From NCBI RefSeq assembly GCF_902167145.1, contig NC_050100.1, positions 202,405,974-202,469,973 of the forward strand: 64,000 nucleotides of DNA. The letters run 5' to 3'. Shown here piece by piece: positions 25,050-39,600 of this stretch (the first letter of the stretch is position 1; the number at the start of each line of letters is the position of its first letter). Under the pieces are notes generated by a model. The model was not told where the DNA came from and searched no databases. It saw only the letters and a list, made by a program, of their open reading frames with translations. Position numbers and translations under genes: made by a program. The stretch comes from Zea mays. Taxonomy: Eukaryota > Streptophyta > Magnoliopsida > Poales > Poaceae.

Positions 25050-28000
25050 CAATGGAGAAACAACCCCCATTTTTATCGAAAATAGCCATGAATTACCATT
25101 TTCAAAAATACCGAAGGCTAACACATTCGGATTTTTGCCCAAGAAATGGTCTCCACCAGAAATCCAAGAATGTGATCTATGGCAAGGAAACATGTGTGGG
25201 GTGAGGTGTATGAGCCTCTGGTCGATGATCAATGGCCACACAACCCCCATTTTGTCGAAAATAGCCATGAACGACCATTTTCAATAATACCGAAGGCTAA
25301 CACGTACGAATTTTTGACCAAGAAATGGTTTCCACCAGAAATCCAAGAATGTGATCTATGGCAAGAAACATATGTGGGGTGAGGTGTACGAGCCTCTGGT
25401 CGATGATAAATGGCCATACAACCCCCATTTTTATCAAAATAGCCATGAACGACCATTTTCAATAATACCAGAGGCTAACACCTACAGATTTTTGACCAAG
25501 AAATGGTCTCCACCAGAAATCTAAGAATGTGATCTATGGCAAGGAAACATATGTGGGTTGAGGTTTATGAGCCTCTGGTCGATGATAAATGGCCACACAA
25601 CCCCCATTTTTTATGAAAATAGCCATGAGCGACCATTTTCAATAATACTAGAGGCTAACACCTACGGATTTTTGACCAAGAAATGGTCTCCACTACAAAT
25701 CCAAGAATGTGATCTATGGCAAGGAAACATATGTGGGGTGAGGTGTATGAGCCTCTGGCGATGATCAATGGCCACACAACCCCCATTTTTGTCGATAATA
25801 GCCATGAACGACCATTTTCAATAATACCGAAGGCTAACACCTACCGATTTTTTACCAAGAAATGGTCTCCACCAGAAATCCAAGAATGTGATCTACGGCA
25901 AGGAAACATATGTGGGGTGAGGCGTATGAGCCTCTGGTCAACGATCAATGGCCACACAACCCTATTTTTTGTCGAAAATAGCCATGAACGACCATTTTCA
26001 ATGACACTGAAGGCTAACACCTACGGATTTTTTACCAACAAATGGTCTCCACCATAAATCCAAGAATGTGATCTATGGCAAGGAAACATATGTGTAGTGA
26101 GGTGTATGAGCCTCTGGTCGAAGATTAATGGCCACACAACCCCCATTTTTGTCGAAAATAGCCATGAATGACCATTTTCAAAAATACCAAAGGCTAACAC
26201 ATTCGGATTTTTGCCCAAGAAATGGTCTCCACCAGAAATCCAAGAATGTTATCTATGGCAAGGAGACATATGTGTGGTGAGGTATACGAGCCTCTGGTCG
26301 ATGATCAATGGCCACACAACCCCCATTTTTCCGAAAATAGCCATGAACGACCATTTTCAATAATATCGAAGGCTAACTCGTACGAGTTTTTGACCAAGAA
26401 ATGGTCTCCACCAGAAATCCAAGAATGTGATCTATGGCAAGGAAACATATGTGGGGTGAGGTTTATGAGCCTCTAGTCGATGATAAATGGCCACACAACC
26501 CCCATTTTTTATGAAAATAGCCATGAGCGACCATTTTCAATAATACTAGAGGCTAACACCTACGGATTTTAGACCAAGAAATGGTCTCCACCAGAAATCC
26601 AAGAATGTGATCTATGGCAAGAAACATATGTGGGGTGAGGTGTACGAGCCTCTGGTCGATGATAAATGGCCATACAACCCCCATTTTATCAAAATAGCCA
26701 TGAACGACCATTTTCAATAATACCAGAGGCTAACACCTACAGATTTTTGACCAAGAAATGGTCTCCACCAGAAATCTAAGATTGTGATCTATGGCAAGGA
26801 AACATATGTGGGGTGAGGTTTATGAGCCTCTGGTCGATGATAAATGGCCACACAACCCCCATTTTTTATGAAAATAGCCATGAGCGACCATTTTCAATAA
26901 TACTAGAGGCTAACACCTACGAATTTTTGACCAAGAAATGGTCTCCACTAGAAATCCAAGAATGTGATCTATGGCAAGGAAACATATGTGGGGTGAGGTG
27001 TATGAGCCTCTGGCGATGATCAATGGCCACACAACCCCCATTTTTGTCGAAAATAGCCATGAACGACCATTTTCAATAATACCGAAGGCTAACACCTACC
27101 GATTTTTTACCAAGAAATGGTCTCCACCAGAAATCCAAGAATGTGATCTACGGCAAGGAAACATATGTGGGGTGAGGCGTATGAGCCTCTGGTCGACGAT
27201 CAATGGCCACACAACCCTATTTTTGTCGAAAATAGCCATGAACGACCATTTTCAATGACACTGAAGGCTAACACCTACGCATTTTTGACCAACAAATGGT
27301 CTCCACCATAAATCCAAGAATGTGATCTATGGCAAGGAAACATATGTGTAGTGAGGTGTATGAGCCTCTGGTCAAAGATTAATGGCCACACAACCCCCAT
27401 TTTTGTCGAAAATAGCCATGAATGACCATTTTCAAAAATACCAAAGGCTAACACATTCGGATTTTTGCCCTAGAAATGGTCTCCACCAGAAATTCAAGAA
27501 TGTGATCTATGGCAAGGAGACATATGTGTGGTGAGGTGTACGAGCCTCTGGTCGATGATCAATGGCCACACAACCCCCATTTTACCGAAAATAGCCATGA
27601 ACGACCATTTTCAATAATATCGAAGGCTAACACGTACGAGTTTTTGACCAAGAAATGGTCTCCACGAGAAATCCAAGATTTTGATCTATGGCAATAAACA
27701 TATGTGGGGTGAGGTGTACGAGCCTCTGATCGATGATCAATGGCCACACAACCCCCATTTTTGTCGAAAATAGCCATGAACGACCATTTTCAATAATACC
27801 GAAGGCTAACACCTACGGATTTTTGACCAAGAAATGGTCTCCACCAGAAATCCAAGAATGTGATCTATGGCAAGGAAACATATGTGGGGTGAGGTGTATG
27901 AGCCTCTGGTCGATTATCAATGGCCACACAACCCCCATTATTGTCGAAAATAGCCATGAACGACTATTTTCAATGACACTGAAGGCTAACACCTATGGAT

Positions 28001-31000
28001 TTTTGACCAAGAACTGGTCTCCACCATAGATCCAAGAATGTGATCTATGGCAAGAAAACATATGTGTAGTGAGGTGTATGAGCCTCTGGTTGAAGATAAA
28101 TGGCCACACAACCCCCATTTTTGTCGAAAATAGCCATTAATTACCATTTTCAATAATACCGAAAGCTAACACATTCGGATTTTTGCCCAAGAAATGGTCT
28201 CCACCAGAAATCCAAGAATGTGATCTACGGCAAGGAAACATATGTGGGTGAGGTGTATGAGCCTCTGGTCGATGATCAATGGCCATAGAACCACCATTTT
28301 GTCGAAAATTGCCATGAACGACCATTTTCAATAATACCGAAGGCTAACACGTACGGATTTTTGACCAAGAAATGGTCTCCACCAGAAATCCAAGAATGTG
28401 ATCTACGACAAGGAAACATATGTGGGTGAGGTGTACGAGCCTCTAGTCGATGATCAATGGCCACACAACCCCCATTTTGTCGAAAATAGCCATGAACGAC
28501 CACGACCATTTTCAATAATACCGAAGCCTAACACGTACGGATTTTTGACCAAGAAATGGTCTCCACTAGAAATCCAAGAATGTGATCTATGGCAAGGAAA
28601 CATATGTGGGGTGAGGTGTACGAGCCTCTGGTTGATGATAAATGGCCACACAACCCCCATTTTTGATGAAAATAGCCATGAACGACATTTTCAATAATAC
28701 CGAAGGCTAACACCTACGGATTTTTGACCAACAAATGGTCTCCACCAGAAATCCAAGAATATGGTCTATGGCAAGGAAACATATGTGGGGTGAGGTGTAT
28801 GAGCCTTTGGTCGATGATCAATGGTCACACAACCCCCATTTTTGTCGAAAATAGCTATGAACGACCATTTTCAATAATACCGAAGGCTAACACCTACGGA
28901 TTTTTTACCAAGAAATGGTCACCACCAGAAATCCAAGAATGTGATCTATGGCAAGGAAACATATGTGGGGTGAGGTTTACGAGCCTCTGGTTGATGATCA
29001 TTGGCCAGAGAACCCCCATTTTTGTTGAAAATAGCCATGAACGACCATTTTCAATAATACCGAAAGCTAACACGTACGGATTTTTGACCAAGAAATGGTC
29101 TCCACCAGAAATCCAAGAATGTGATCTATGGCAAGGAAATATATGTGGGGTGAGGTGTATGAGCCTCTGGTCGATGATCAATGGCTACAGAACCTCTATT
29201 TTGTCGAAAATAGCCATGAACGACCATTTTCAATTACACTGAAGGCTAACACCTATGGATTTTTGACCAAGAAATGGTCTCCACCATAAATCCAAGAATG
29301 TGATATATGGCAAGGAAACATATGTGTAGTGAGGTGTATGAGCCTCTAGTCGAAGATAAATGGAGAAACAACCCCCTTTTTTATCGAAAATAGCCATGAA
29401 TTACCATTTTCAAAAATACCGAAGGCTAACACATTCGGATTTTTGCCCAAGACATGGTCTCCACCAGAAATCCAAGAATGTGATCTATGGCAAGGAAACA
29501 TGTGTGGGGTGAGGTGTACGAGCCTCTGGTCGATGATCAATGGCCACACAACCCCCATTTTGTCGAAAATAGCCATGAACGACCATTTTCAATAATACCG
29601 AAGGCTAACACGTATGAATTTTTGACCAAGAAATGGTCTCCACCAGAAATCCAAGAATGTGATCTATGGCAAGAAACATATGTGGGGTGAGGTGTACGAG
29701 CGTCTGGTCGATGATAAATGGCCATACAATCCCCATTTTTTTATCAAAATAGCCATGAACGACCATTTTCAATAATACCAGAGGCTAACACCTACAGATT
29801 TTTGACCAAGAAATGGTCTCCACCAGAAATCTAAGAATGTGATCTATGGCAAGAAAACATATGTGGGTTGAGGTTTATGAGCCTCTGGTCGATGATAAAT
29901 GGCCACACAACCCCCATTTTTTATGAAAATAGCCATGAGCGACCATTTTCAATAATACTAGAGGCTAACACCTACGGATTTTTGACCAAGAAATGGTCTC
30001 CACTACAAATCCAAGAATGTGATCTATGGCAAGGAAACATATGTGGGGTGAGGTGTATGAGCCTCTGGCGATGATCAATGGCCACACAACCCCCATTTTT
30101 GTCGATAATAGCCATGAACGACCATTTTCAATAATACCGAAGGCTAACACCTACCGATTTTTTACCAAGAAATGGTCTCCACCAGAAATCCAAGAATGTG
30201 ATCTACGGCAAGGAAACATATGTGGGGTGTGGCGTATGAGCCTCTTGTCAACGATCAATGGCCACACAACCCTATTTTTTGTCGAAAATAGCCATGAACG
30301 ACCATTTTCAATGACACTGAAGGCAAACACCTACGGATTTTTGACCAACAAATGGTCTCCACCATAAATCCAAGAATGTGATCTATGGCAAGGAAACATA
30401 TGTGTAGTGAGGTGTATGAGCCTCTGGTCGAAGATTAATGGCCACACAACCCCCATTTTTGTCGAAAATAGCCATGAATGACCATTTTCAAAAATACCAA
30501 AGGCTAACACATTCGGATTTTTGCCCAAGAAATGGTCTCCACCAGAAATCCAAGAATGTGATCTATGGCAAGGAGACATATGTGTGGTGAGGTATACGAG
30601 CCTCTGGTCGATGATCAATGGCCACACAACCCCCATTTTGCCGAAAATAGCCATGAACGACCATTTTCAATAATATCGAAGGCTAACTCGTACGAGTTTT
30701 TGACCAAGAAATGGTCTCCACCAGAAATCCAAGAATGTGATCTATGGCAAGGAAACATATGTGGGGTGAGGTTTATGAGCCTCTAGTCGATGATAAATGG
30801 CCACACAACCCCCATTTTTTATGAAAATAGCCATGAGCGACCATTTTCAATAATACTAGAGGCTAACACCTACGGATTTTAGACCAAGAAATGGTCTCCA
30901 CCAGAAATCCAAGAATGTGATCTATGGCAAGAAACATATGTGGGGTGAGGTGTACGAGCCTCTGGTCGATGATAAATGGCCATACAACCCCCATTTTATC

Positions 31001-33670
31001 AAAATAGCCATGAACGACCATTTTCAATAATACCAGAGGCTAACACCTACAGATTTTTGACCAAGAAATGGTCTCCACCAGAAATCTAAGAATGTGATCT
31101 ATGGCAAGGAAACATATGTGGGGTGAGGTTTATGAGCCTCTGGTCGATGATAAATGGCCACACAACCCCCATTTTTTATGAAAATAGCCATGAGCGACCA
31201 TTTTCAATAATACTAGAGGCTAACACCTACGAATTTTTGACCAAGAAATGGTCTCCACTAGAAATCCAAGAATGTGATCTATGGCAAGGAAACATATGTG
31301 GGGTGAGGTGTATGAGCCTCTGGCGATGATCAATGGCCACACAACCCCCATTTTTGTCGAAAATAGCCATGAACGACCATTTTCAATAATACCGAAGGCT
31401 AACACCTACCGATGTTTTACCAAGAAATGGTCTCCACCAGAAATCCAAGAATGTGATCTACGGCAAGGAAACATATGTGGGGTGAGGCGTATGAGCCTCT
31501 GGTCGACGATCAATGGCCACACAACCCTATTTTTTGTCGAAAATAGCCATGAACGACCATTTTCAATGACACTGAAGGCTAACACCTACGCATTTTTGAC
31601 CAACAAATGGTCTCCACCATAAATCTAAGAATGTGATCTATGGCAAGGAAACATATGTGTAGTGAGGTGTATGAGCCTCTGGTCGATGATTAATGGCCAC
31701 ACAACCCCCATTTTTGTCGAAAATAGCCATGAATGACCATTTTCAAAAATACCAAAGGCTAACACATTCAGATTTTTGCCCTAGAAATGGTCTCCACCAG
31801 AAATCCAAGAATGTGATCTATGGCAAGGAGACATATGTGTGGTGAGGTGTACGAGCCTCTGGTCGATGATCAATGGCCACACAACCCCCATTTTGCCGAA
31901 AATAGCCATGAACGACCATTTTCAATAATATCGAAGGTTAACACGTACGAGTTTTTGACCAAGAAATGGTCTCCACGAGAAATCCAAGATTTTGATCTAT
32001 GGCAATAAACATATGTGGGGTGTGGTGTACGAGCCTCAGGTCGATGATCAATGGCCACACAACCCCCATTTTTGTCGAAAATAGCCATGAACGACCATTT
32101 TCAATAATACCGAAGGCTAACACCTACGGATTTTTGACCAAGAAATGGTCTCCACCAGAAATCCAAGAATGTGATCTATGGCAAGGAAACATATGTGGGG
32201 TGAGGTGTATGAGCCTCTGGTCGATTATCAATGGCCACACAACCCCCATTATTGTCGAAAATAGCCATGAACGACTATTTTCAATGACACTGAAGGCTAA
32301 CACCTATGAATTTTTGACCAAGAACTGGTCTCCACCATAGATCCAAGAATGTGATCTATGGCAAGAAAACATATGTGTAGTGAGGTGTATGAGCCTCTGG
32401 TTGAAGATAAATGGCCACACAACCCCCATTTTTGTCGAAAATAGCCATGAATAACCATTTTCAATAATACCGAAAGCTAACACATTCGGATTTTTGCCCA
32501 AGAAATGGTCTCCACCAGAAATCCAAGAATGTGATCTACGGCAAGGAAACATATGTGGGTGAGGTGTATGAGCCTCTGGTCGATGATCAATGGCCATAGA
32601 ACCACTATTTTGTCGAAAATTGCCATGAACGACCATTTTCAATAATATCGAAGGCTAACACGTACGGATTTTTGACCAAGAAATGGTCTCCACCAGAAAT
32701 CCAAGAATGTGATCTACGGCAAGGAAACATATGTGGGTGAGGTGTACGAGCCTCTGGTCGATGATCAATGGCCACACAACCCCCATTTTGTCGAAAATAG
32801 CCATGAACGACCACGACCATTTTCAATAATACCGAAGCCTAACACGTACGAATTTTTGACCAAGAAATGGTCTCCACTAGAAATCCAAGAATGTGATCTA
32901 TGGCAAGGAAACATATGTGGGGTGAGGTGTACGAGCCTCTGGTTGATGATAATTGGCCACACAACCCCCATTTTTGATGAAAATAGCCATGAACGACCAT
33001 TTTCAATAATACCGAAGGCTAACACCTACGAATTTTTGACCAACAAATGGTCTCCACCAGAAATCCAAGAATATGGTCTATGGCAAGGAAACATATGTGG
33101 GGTGAGGTGTATGAGCCTTTGGTCGATGATCAATGGCCACACAACCCCCATTTTTGTCGAAAATAGCTATGAACGACCATTTTCAATAATACCGAAGGCT
33201 AACACCTACGGATTTTTTACCAAGAAATGGTCACCACCAGAAATCCAAGAATGTGATCTATGGCAAGGAAACATATGTGGGGTGAGGTTTACGAGCCTCT
33301 GGTTGATGATCATTGGCCACAGAACCCCCATTTTTGTTGAAAATAGCCATGAACGACCATTTTCAATAATACCGAAAGCTAACACGTACGGATTTTTGAC
33401 CAAGAAATGGTCTCCACCAGAAATCCAAGAATGTGATCTATGGCAAGGAAATATATGTGGGGTGAGGTGTATGAGCCTCTGGTCGATGATCAATGGCTAC
33501 AAAACCTCTATTTTGTCGAAAATAGCCATGAACGACCATTTTCAATGACACTGAAGGCTAACACCTATGGATTTTTGACCAAGAAATGGTCTCCACCATA
33601 AATCCAAGAATGTGATATATGGCAAGGAAACATATGTGTAGTGAGTTGTATGAGCCTCTAGTCGAAGATA
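25050..33670 (-). repeat. 24-monomer HOR pair, period ~4,311 bp
   Basis: The marker 'aatggagaaacaacccc' recurs at 25050, 29358 and 33670. Landmarks between these points recur at offsets of 4,310-4,312 bp: 'tttttatgaaaatagcc', the shortened 'cctctggcgatgatc' word, 'aaggagacatatgtgtgg', the 'tgccctagaaatgg' variant (about 27467 and 31780), 'atccaagattttgatc', and the 6-bp duplication (28496-28507 and 32807-32818). Differences are isolated substitutions and 1-bp indels. This is the longest HOR unit I can support in the window. Confidence 0.93.
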
Positions 33671-36600
33671 AATGGAGAAACAACCCCCATTTTTATCGAA
33701 AATAGCCATGAATTACCATTTTCAAAAATACCGAAGGCTAACACATTCGGATTTTTGCCCAAGAAATGGTCTCCACCAGAAATCCAAGAATGTGATCTAT
33801 GGCAAGGAAACATGTGTGGGGTGAGGTGTACGAGCCTCTGGTCGATGATCAATGGCCACACAACCCCCATTTTGTCGAAAATAGCCATGAACGACCATTT
33901 TCAATAATACCGAAGGCTAACACGTATGAATTTTTGACCAAGAAATGGTCTCCACCAGAAATCCAAGAATGTGATCTATGGCAAGAAACATATGTGGGGT
34001 GAGGTGTACGAGCGTCTGGTCGATGATAAATGGCCATACAATCCCCATTTTTTATCAAAATAGCCATGAACGACCATTTTCAATAATACCAGAGGCTAAC
34101 ACCTACAGATTTTTGACCAAGAAATGGTCTCCACCAGAAATCCAAGAATGTGATCTATGGCAAGGAAACATATGTGGGGTGAGGTGTATGAGCCTCTGGT
34201 CGATGATCAATGGCCACACAACCCCCATTTTTATCGAAAATAGCCATGAACGACCATTTACAATAATATCGAAGGCTAACACCTACGGATTTTTGACCAA
34301 GAAATGGTCTCCACCAGAAATCCAAGAATGTGATCTATGGCAAGGAAACATATGTGGGATGAAGTGTATGAGCCTCTGGTCGATTATCAATGGCCACACA
34401 ACCCCCATTATTGTCGAAAATAGCCATGAACGACTATTTTCAATGACACTGAAGGCTAACACCTATGGATTTTTGACCAAGAACTGGTCTCCACCATAGA
34501 TCCAAGAATGTGATCTATGGCAAGAAAACATATGTGTAGTGAGGTGTATGAGCCTCTGGTTGAAGATAAATGGCCACACAACCCCCATTTTTGTCGAAAA
34601 TAGCCATGAATAACCATTTTCAATAATACCAAAAGCTAACACATTCGGATTTTTGCCCAAGAAATGGTCTCCACCAGAAATCCAAGAATGTGATCTACGG
34701 CAAGGAAACATATGTGGGTGAGGTGTATGAGCCTCTGGTCGATGATCAATGGCCATAGAACCACTATTTTGTCGAAAATTGCCATGAACGACCATTTTCA
34801 ATAATACCGAAGGCTAGCACGTACGGATTTTTGACCAAGAAATGGTCTCCACCAGAAATCCAAGAATGTGATCTACGACAAGGAAACATATGTGGGGTGA
34901 GGTGTACGAGCCTCTGGTCGATGATCAATGGCCACACAACCCCCATTTTGTCGAAAATAGCCATGAACAACCACGACCATTTTCAATAATACCGAAGCCT
35001 AACACGTACGAATTTTTGACCAAGAAATGGTCTCCACTAGAAATCCAAGAATGTGATCTATGGCAAGGAAACATATGTGGGGTGAGGTGTATGAGCCTCT
35101 GGTTGATGATAAATGGCCACACAACCCCCATTTTTGATCAAAATAGCCATGAACGACCATTTTCAATAATACCGAAGGCTAACACCTACGGATTTTTGAC
35201 CAACAAATGGTCTCCACCAGAAATCCAAGAATATGGTCTATGGCAAGGAAACATATGTGGGGTGAGGTGTATGAGCCTTTGGTCGATGATCAATGGCCAC
35301 ACAACCCCCATTTTTGTCGAAAATAGCTATGAACGACCATTTTCAATAATACCGAAGGCTAACACCTATGGATTTTTGACCAAGAAATGGTCACCACCAG
35401 AAATCCAAGAATGTGATCTATGGCAAGGAAACATATGTGGGGTGAGGTTTACGAGCCTCTGGTTGATGATCATTGGCCACACAACCCCCATTTTTGTTGA
35501 AAATAGCCATGAACGACCATTTTCAATAATACCGAAGGCTAACACGTACGGATTTTTGACCAAGAAATGGTCTCCACCAGAAATCCAAGAATGTGATCTA
35601 TGGCAAGGAAACATATGTGGGGTGAGGTGTATGAGCCACTGGTCGATGATCAATGGCTACAGAACCTCTATTTTGTCGAAAATAGCCATGAACGACCATT
35701 TTCAATGACACTGAAGGCTAACACCTATGGTTTTTTGACCAAGAAATGGTCTCCACCATAAATCCAAGAATGTGATATATGGCAAGGAAACACATGTGTA
35801 GTGAGGTGTATGAGCCTCTAGTCGAAGATAAATGGAGAAACAACCCCCATTTTTATCGAAAATAGCCATGAATTATCATTTTCAAAAATACCGAAGGCTA
35901 ACACATTCGGATTTTTGCCCAAGAAATGGTCTCCACCAGAAATCCAAGAATGTGATCTATGGCAAGGAAACATGTGTGGGGTGAGGTGTACGAGCCTCTG
36001 GTCGATGATCAATGGCCACACAACCCCCATTTTGTCGAAAATAGCCATGAACGACCATTTTCAATAATACCGAAGGCTAACACGTACGAATTTTTGACCA
36101 AGAAATGGTCTCCACCAGAAATCCAAGAATGTGATCTATGGCAAGAAACATATGTGGGGTGAGGTGTACCAGCGTCTGGTCGATGATAAATGGCCATACA
36201 ATCCCCATTTTTTATCAAAATAGCCATGAACGACCATTTTCAATAATACCAGAGGCTAACACCTACAGATTTTTGACCAAGAAATGGTCTCCACCAGAAA
36301 TCCAAGAATGTGATCTATGGCAAGGAAACATATGTGGGCTGAGGTGTATGAGCCTCTGGTCGATGATCAATGGCCACACAACCCCCATTTTTATCGAAAA
36401 TAGCCATGAACGACCATTTACAATAATATCGAAGGCTAACACCTACGGATTTTTGACCAAGAAATGGTCTCCACCAGAAATCCAAGAATTTGATCTATGG
36501 CAAGGAAACATATGTGGGGTGAGGTGTACGAGCCTCTGGTCGATGATCAATGGCCACATAACCCCCATTTTTGTCGAAAATAGCCATGAACGACCATTTT

Positions 36601-39600
36601 CAATTATACCGAAGGCTAACACCTACGGATTTTTGACCAAGAAATCGTCTCCACCAGAAATCCAAGAATATGATCTATGGCAAGGAATTATATGTCGGGT
36701 GAGGTGTACGAGCCTCTGGTCGATGATCAATGGCCACACAACCCCCATTTTTGTCGAAAATAGCCATGAACGACCATTTTCAATAATACCGAAGGCTAAC
36801 ACGTACGGATTTTTGACCAAGAAATGGTCTCCACGAGAAATCCAAGATTTTGATCTATGGCAATAAAACATATGTGGGGTGAGGTGTACGAGCCTCTGGT
36901 CGATAATCAATGGCCACACAACCCCCATTTTGTCGAAAATAGCCATGAACGACCATTTTCAATAATACCGAAGGCTAACACCTACGGATTTTTGACCAAG
37001 AAATGGTCTCCACCAGAAATCCAAGAATGTGATCTATGGCAAGGAAACATATGTGGGGTGAGGTGTATGAGCCTCTGGTCGATTATCAATGGCCACACAA
37101 CCCCCATTATTGTCGAAAATAGCCATGAACGACTATTTTCAATGACACTGAAGGCTAACACCTATGGATTTTTGACCAAGAACTGGTCTCCACCATAGAT
37201 CCAAGAATGTGATCTATGGCAAGAAAACATATGTGGGGTGAGGTGTACGAGCCTCTGGTTGATGATAAATGGCCACACAACCCCCATTTTTGATGAAAAT
37301 AGCCATGAACGACCATTTTCAATAATACCGAAGGCTAACACCTATGGATTTTTGACCAACAAACGGTCTCCACCAGAAATCCAAGAATATGGTCTATGGC
37401 AAGGAAACATATGTGGGGTGAGGTGTATGAGCCTTTGGTCGATGATCAATGGCCACACAACCCCCATTTTTGTCGAAAATAGCTATGAACGACCATTTTC
37501 AATAATACCGAAGGCTAACACCTATGGATTTTTGACCAAGAAATGGTCACCACCAGAAATCCAAGAATGTGATCTATGGCAAGGAAACATATGTGGGGTG
37601 AGGTTTACGAGCCTCTGGTTGATGATCATTGGCCACACAACCCCCATTTTTATTGAAAATAGCCATGAACGACCATTTTCAATAATACCGAAGGCTAACA
37701 CGTACGGATTTTTGACCAAGAAATGGTCTCCACCAGAAATCCAAGAATGTGATCTATGGTAAGGAAACATATGTGGGGTGAGGTGTATGAGCCTCTGTCG
37801 ATGATCAATGGCTACAGAACCTCTATTTTGTCGAAAATAGCCATGAACGACCATTTTCAATGACACAGAAGGCTAACACCTATGGATTTTTGACCAAGAA
37901 ATGGTCTCCACCATAAATCCAAGAATGTGATATATGGCAAGGAAACATATGTGTAGTGAGGTGTATGAGCCTCTAGTCGAAGATAAATGGAGAAACAACC
38001 CCCATTTTTATCGAAAATAGCCATGAATTATCATTTTCAAAAATACCGAAGGCTAACACATTCGAATTTTTGCCCAAGAAATGGTCTCCACCATAAATCC
38101 AAGAATGTGATCTATGGCAAGGAAACATGTGTGGGGTGAGGTGTACGAGCCTCTGGTCGATGATCAATGGCCACACAACCCCCATTTTGTCGAAAATAGC
38201 CATGAACGACCATTTTCAATAATACCGAAGGCTAACACGTACGAATTTTTGACCAAGAAATGGTCTCCACCAGAAATCCAAGAATGTGATCTATGGCAAG
38301 AAACATATGTGGGGTGAGGTGTACCAGCGTCTGGTCGATGATAAATGGCCATACAATCCCCATTTTTTATCAAAATAGCCATGAACGACCATTTTCAATA
38401 ATACCAGAGGCTAACACCTACAGATTTTTGACCAAGAAATGGTCTGCACCAGAAATCCAAGAATGTGATCTATGGCAAGGAAACATATGTGGGCTGAGGT
38501 GTATGAGCCTCTGGTCGATTATCAATGGCCACACAACCCCCATTTTTATCGAAAATAGCCATGAACGACCATTTACAATAATATCGAAGGCTAACACCTA
38601 CGGATTTTTGACCAAGAAATGGTCTCCACCAGAAATCCAAGAATTTGATCTATGGCAAGGAAACATATGTGGGGTGAGGTGTACGAGCCTCTGGTCGATG
38701 ATCAATGGCCACATAACCCCCATTTTTGTCGAAAATAGCCATGAACGACCATTTTCAATTATACCGAAGGCTAACACCTACGGATTTTTGACCAAGAAAT
38801 CGTCTCCACCAGAAATCCAAGAATATGATCTATGGCAAGGAATTATATGTCGGGTGAGGTGTACGAGCCTCTGGTCGATGATCAATGGCCACACAACCCC
38901 CATTTTTGTCGAAAATAGCCATGAACGACCATTTTCAATAATACCGAAGGCTAACACGTACGGATTTTTGACCAAGAAATGGTCTCCACGAGAAATCCAA
39001 GATTTTGATCTATGGCAATAAAACATATGTGGGGTGAGGTGTACGAGCCTCTGGTCGATGATCAATGGCCACACAACCCCCATTTTGTCGAAAATAGCCA
39101 TGAACGACCATTTTCAATAATACCGAAGGCTAACACCTACGGATTTTTGACCAAGAAATGGTCTCCACCAGAAATCCAAGAATGTAATCTATGGCAAGGA
39201 AACATATGTGGGGTGAGGTGTATGAGCCTCTGGTCGATTATCAATGGCCACACAACCCCCATTATTGTCGAAAATAGCCATGAACGACTATTTTCAATGA
39301 CACTGAAGGCTAACACCTATGGATTTTTGACCAAGAACTGTCTCCACCATAGATCCAAGAATGTGATCTATGGCAAGAAAACATATGTGGGGTGAGGTGT
39401 ACGAGCCTCTGGTTGATGATAAATGGTCACACAACCCCCATTTTTGATGAAAATAGCCATGAACGACCATTTTCAATAATACCGAAGGCTAACACCTATG
39501 GATTTTTGACCAACAAACGGTCTCCACCAGAAATCCAAGAATATGGTCTATGGCAAGGAAACATATGTGGGGTGAGGTGTATGAGCCTTTGGTCGATGAT

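Noticed and set aside
32709..33548. Long open frame of 279 codons on the plus strand, and comparable frames of 226-272 codons elsewhere (for example 12045-12842, 34890-35708, 36138-36866)
   Set aside because: The translated product is a 60-residue unit repeated with each 180-bp monomer. Because 180 is a multiple of three, a stop-free monomer gives long frames automatically on both strands. Frames start and stop at random monomer variants, overlap in opposite strands, and have no gene-like context.
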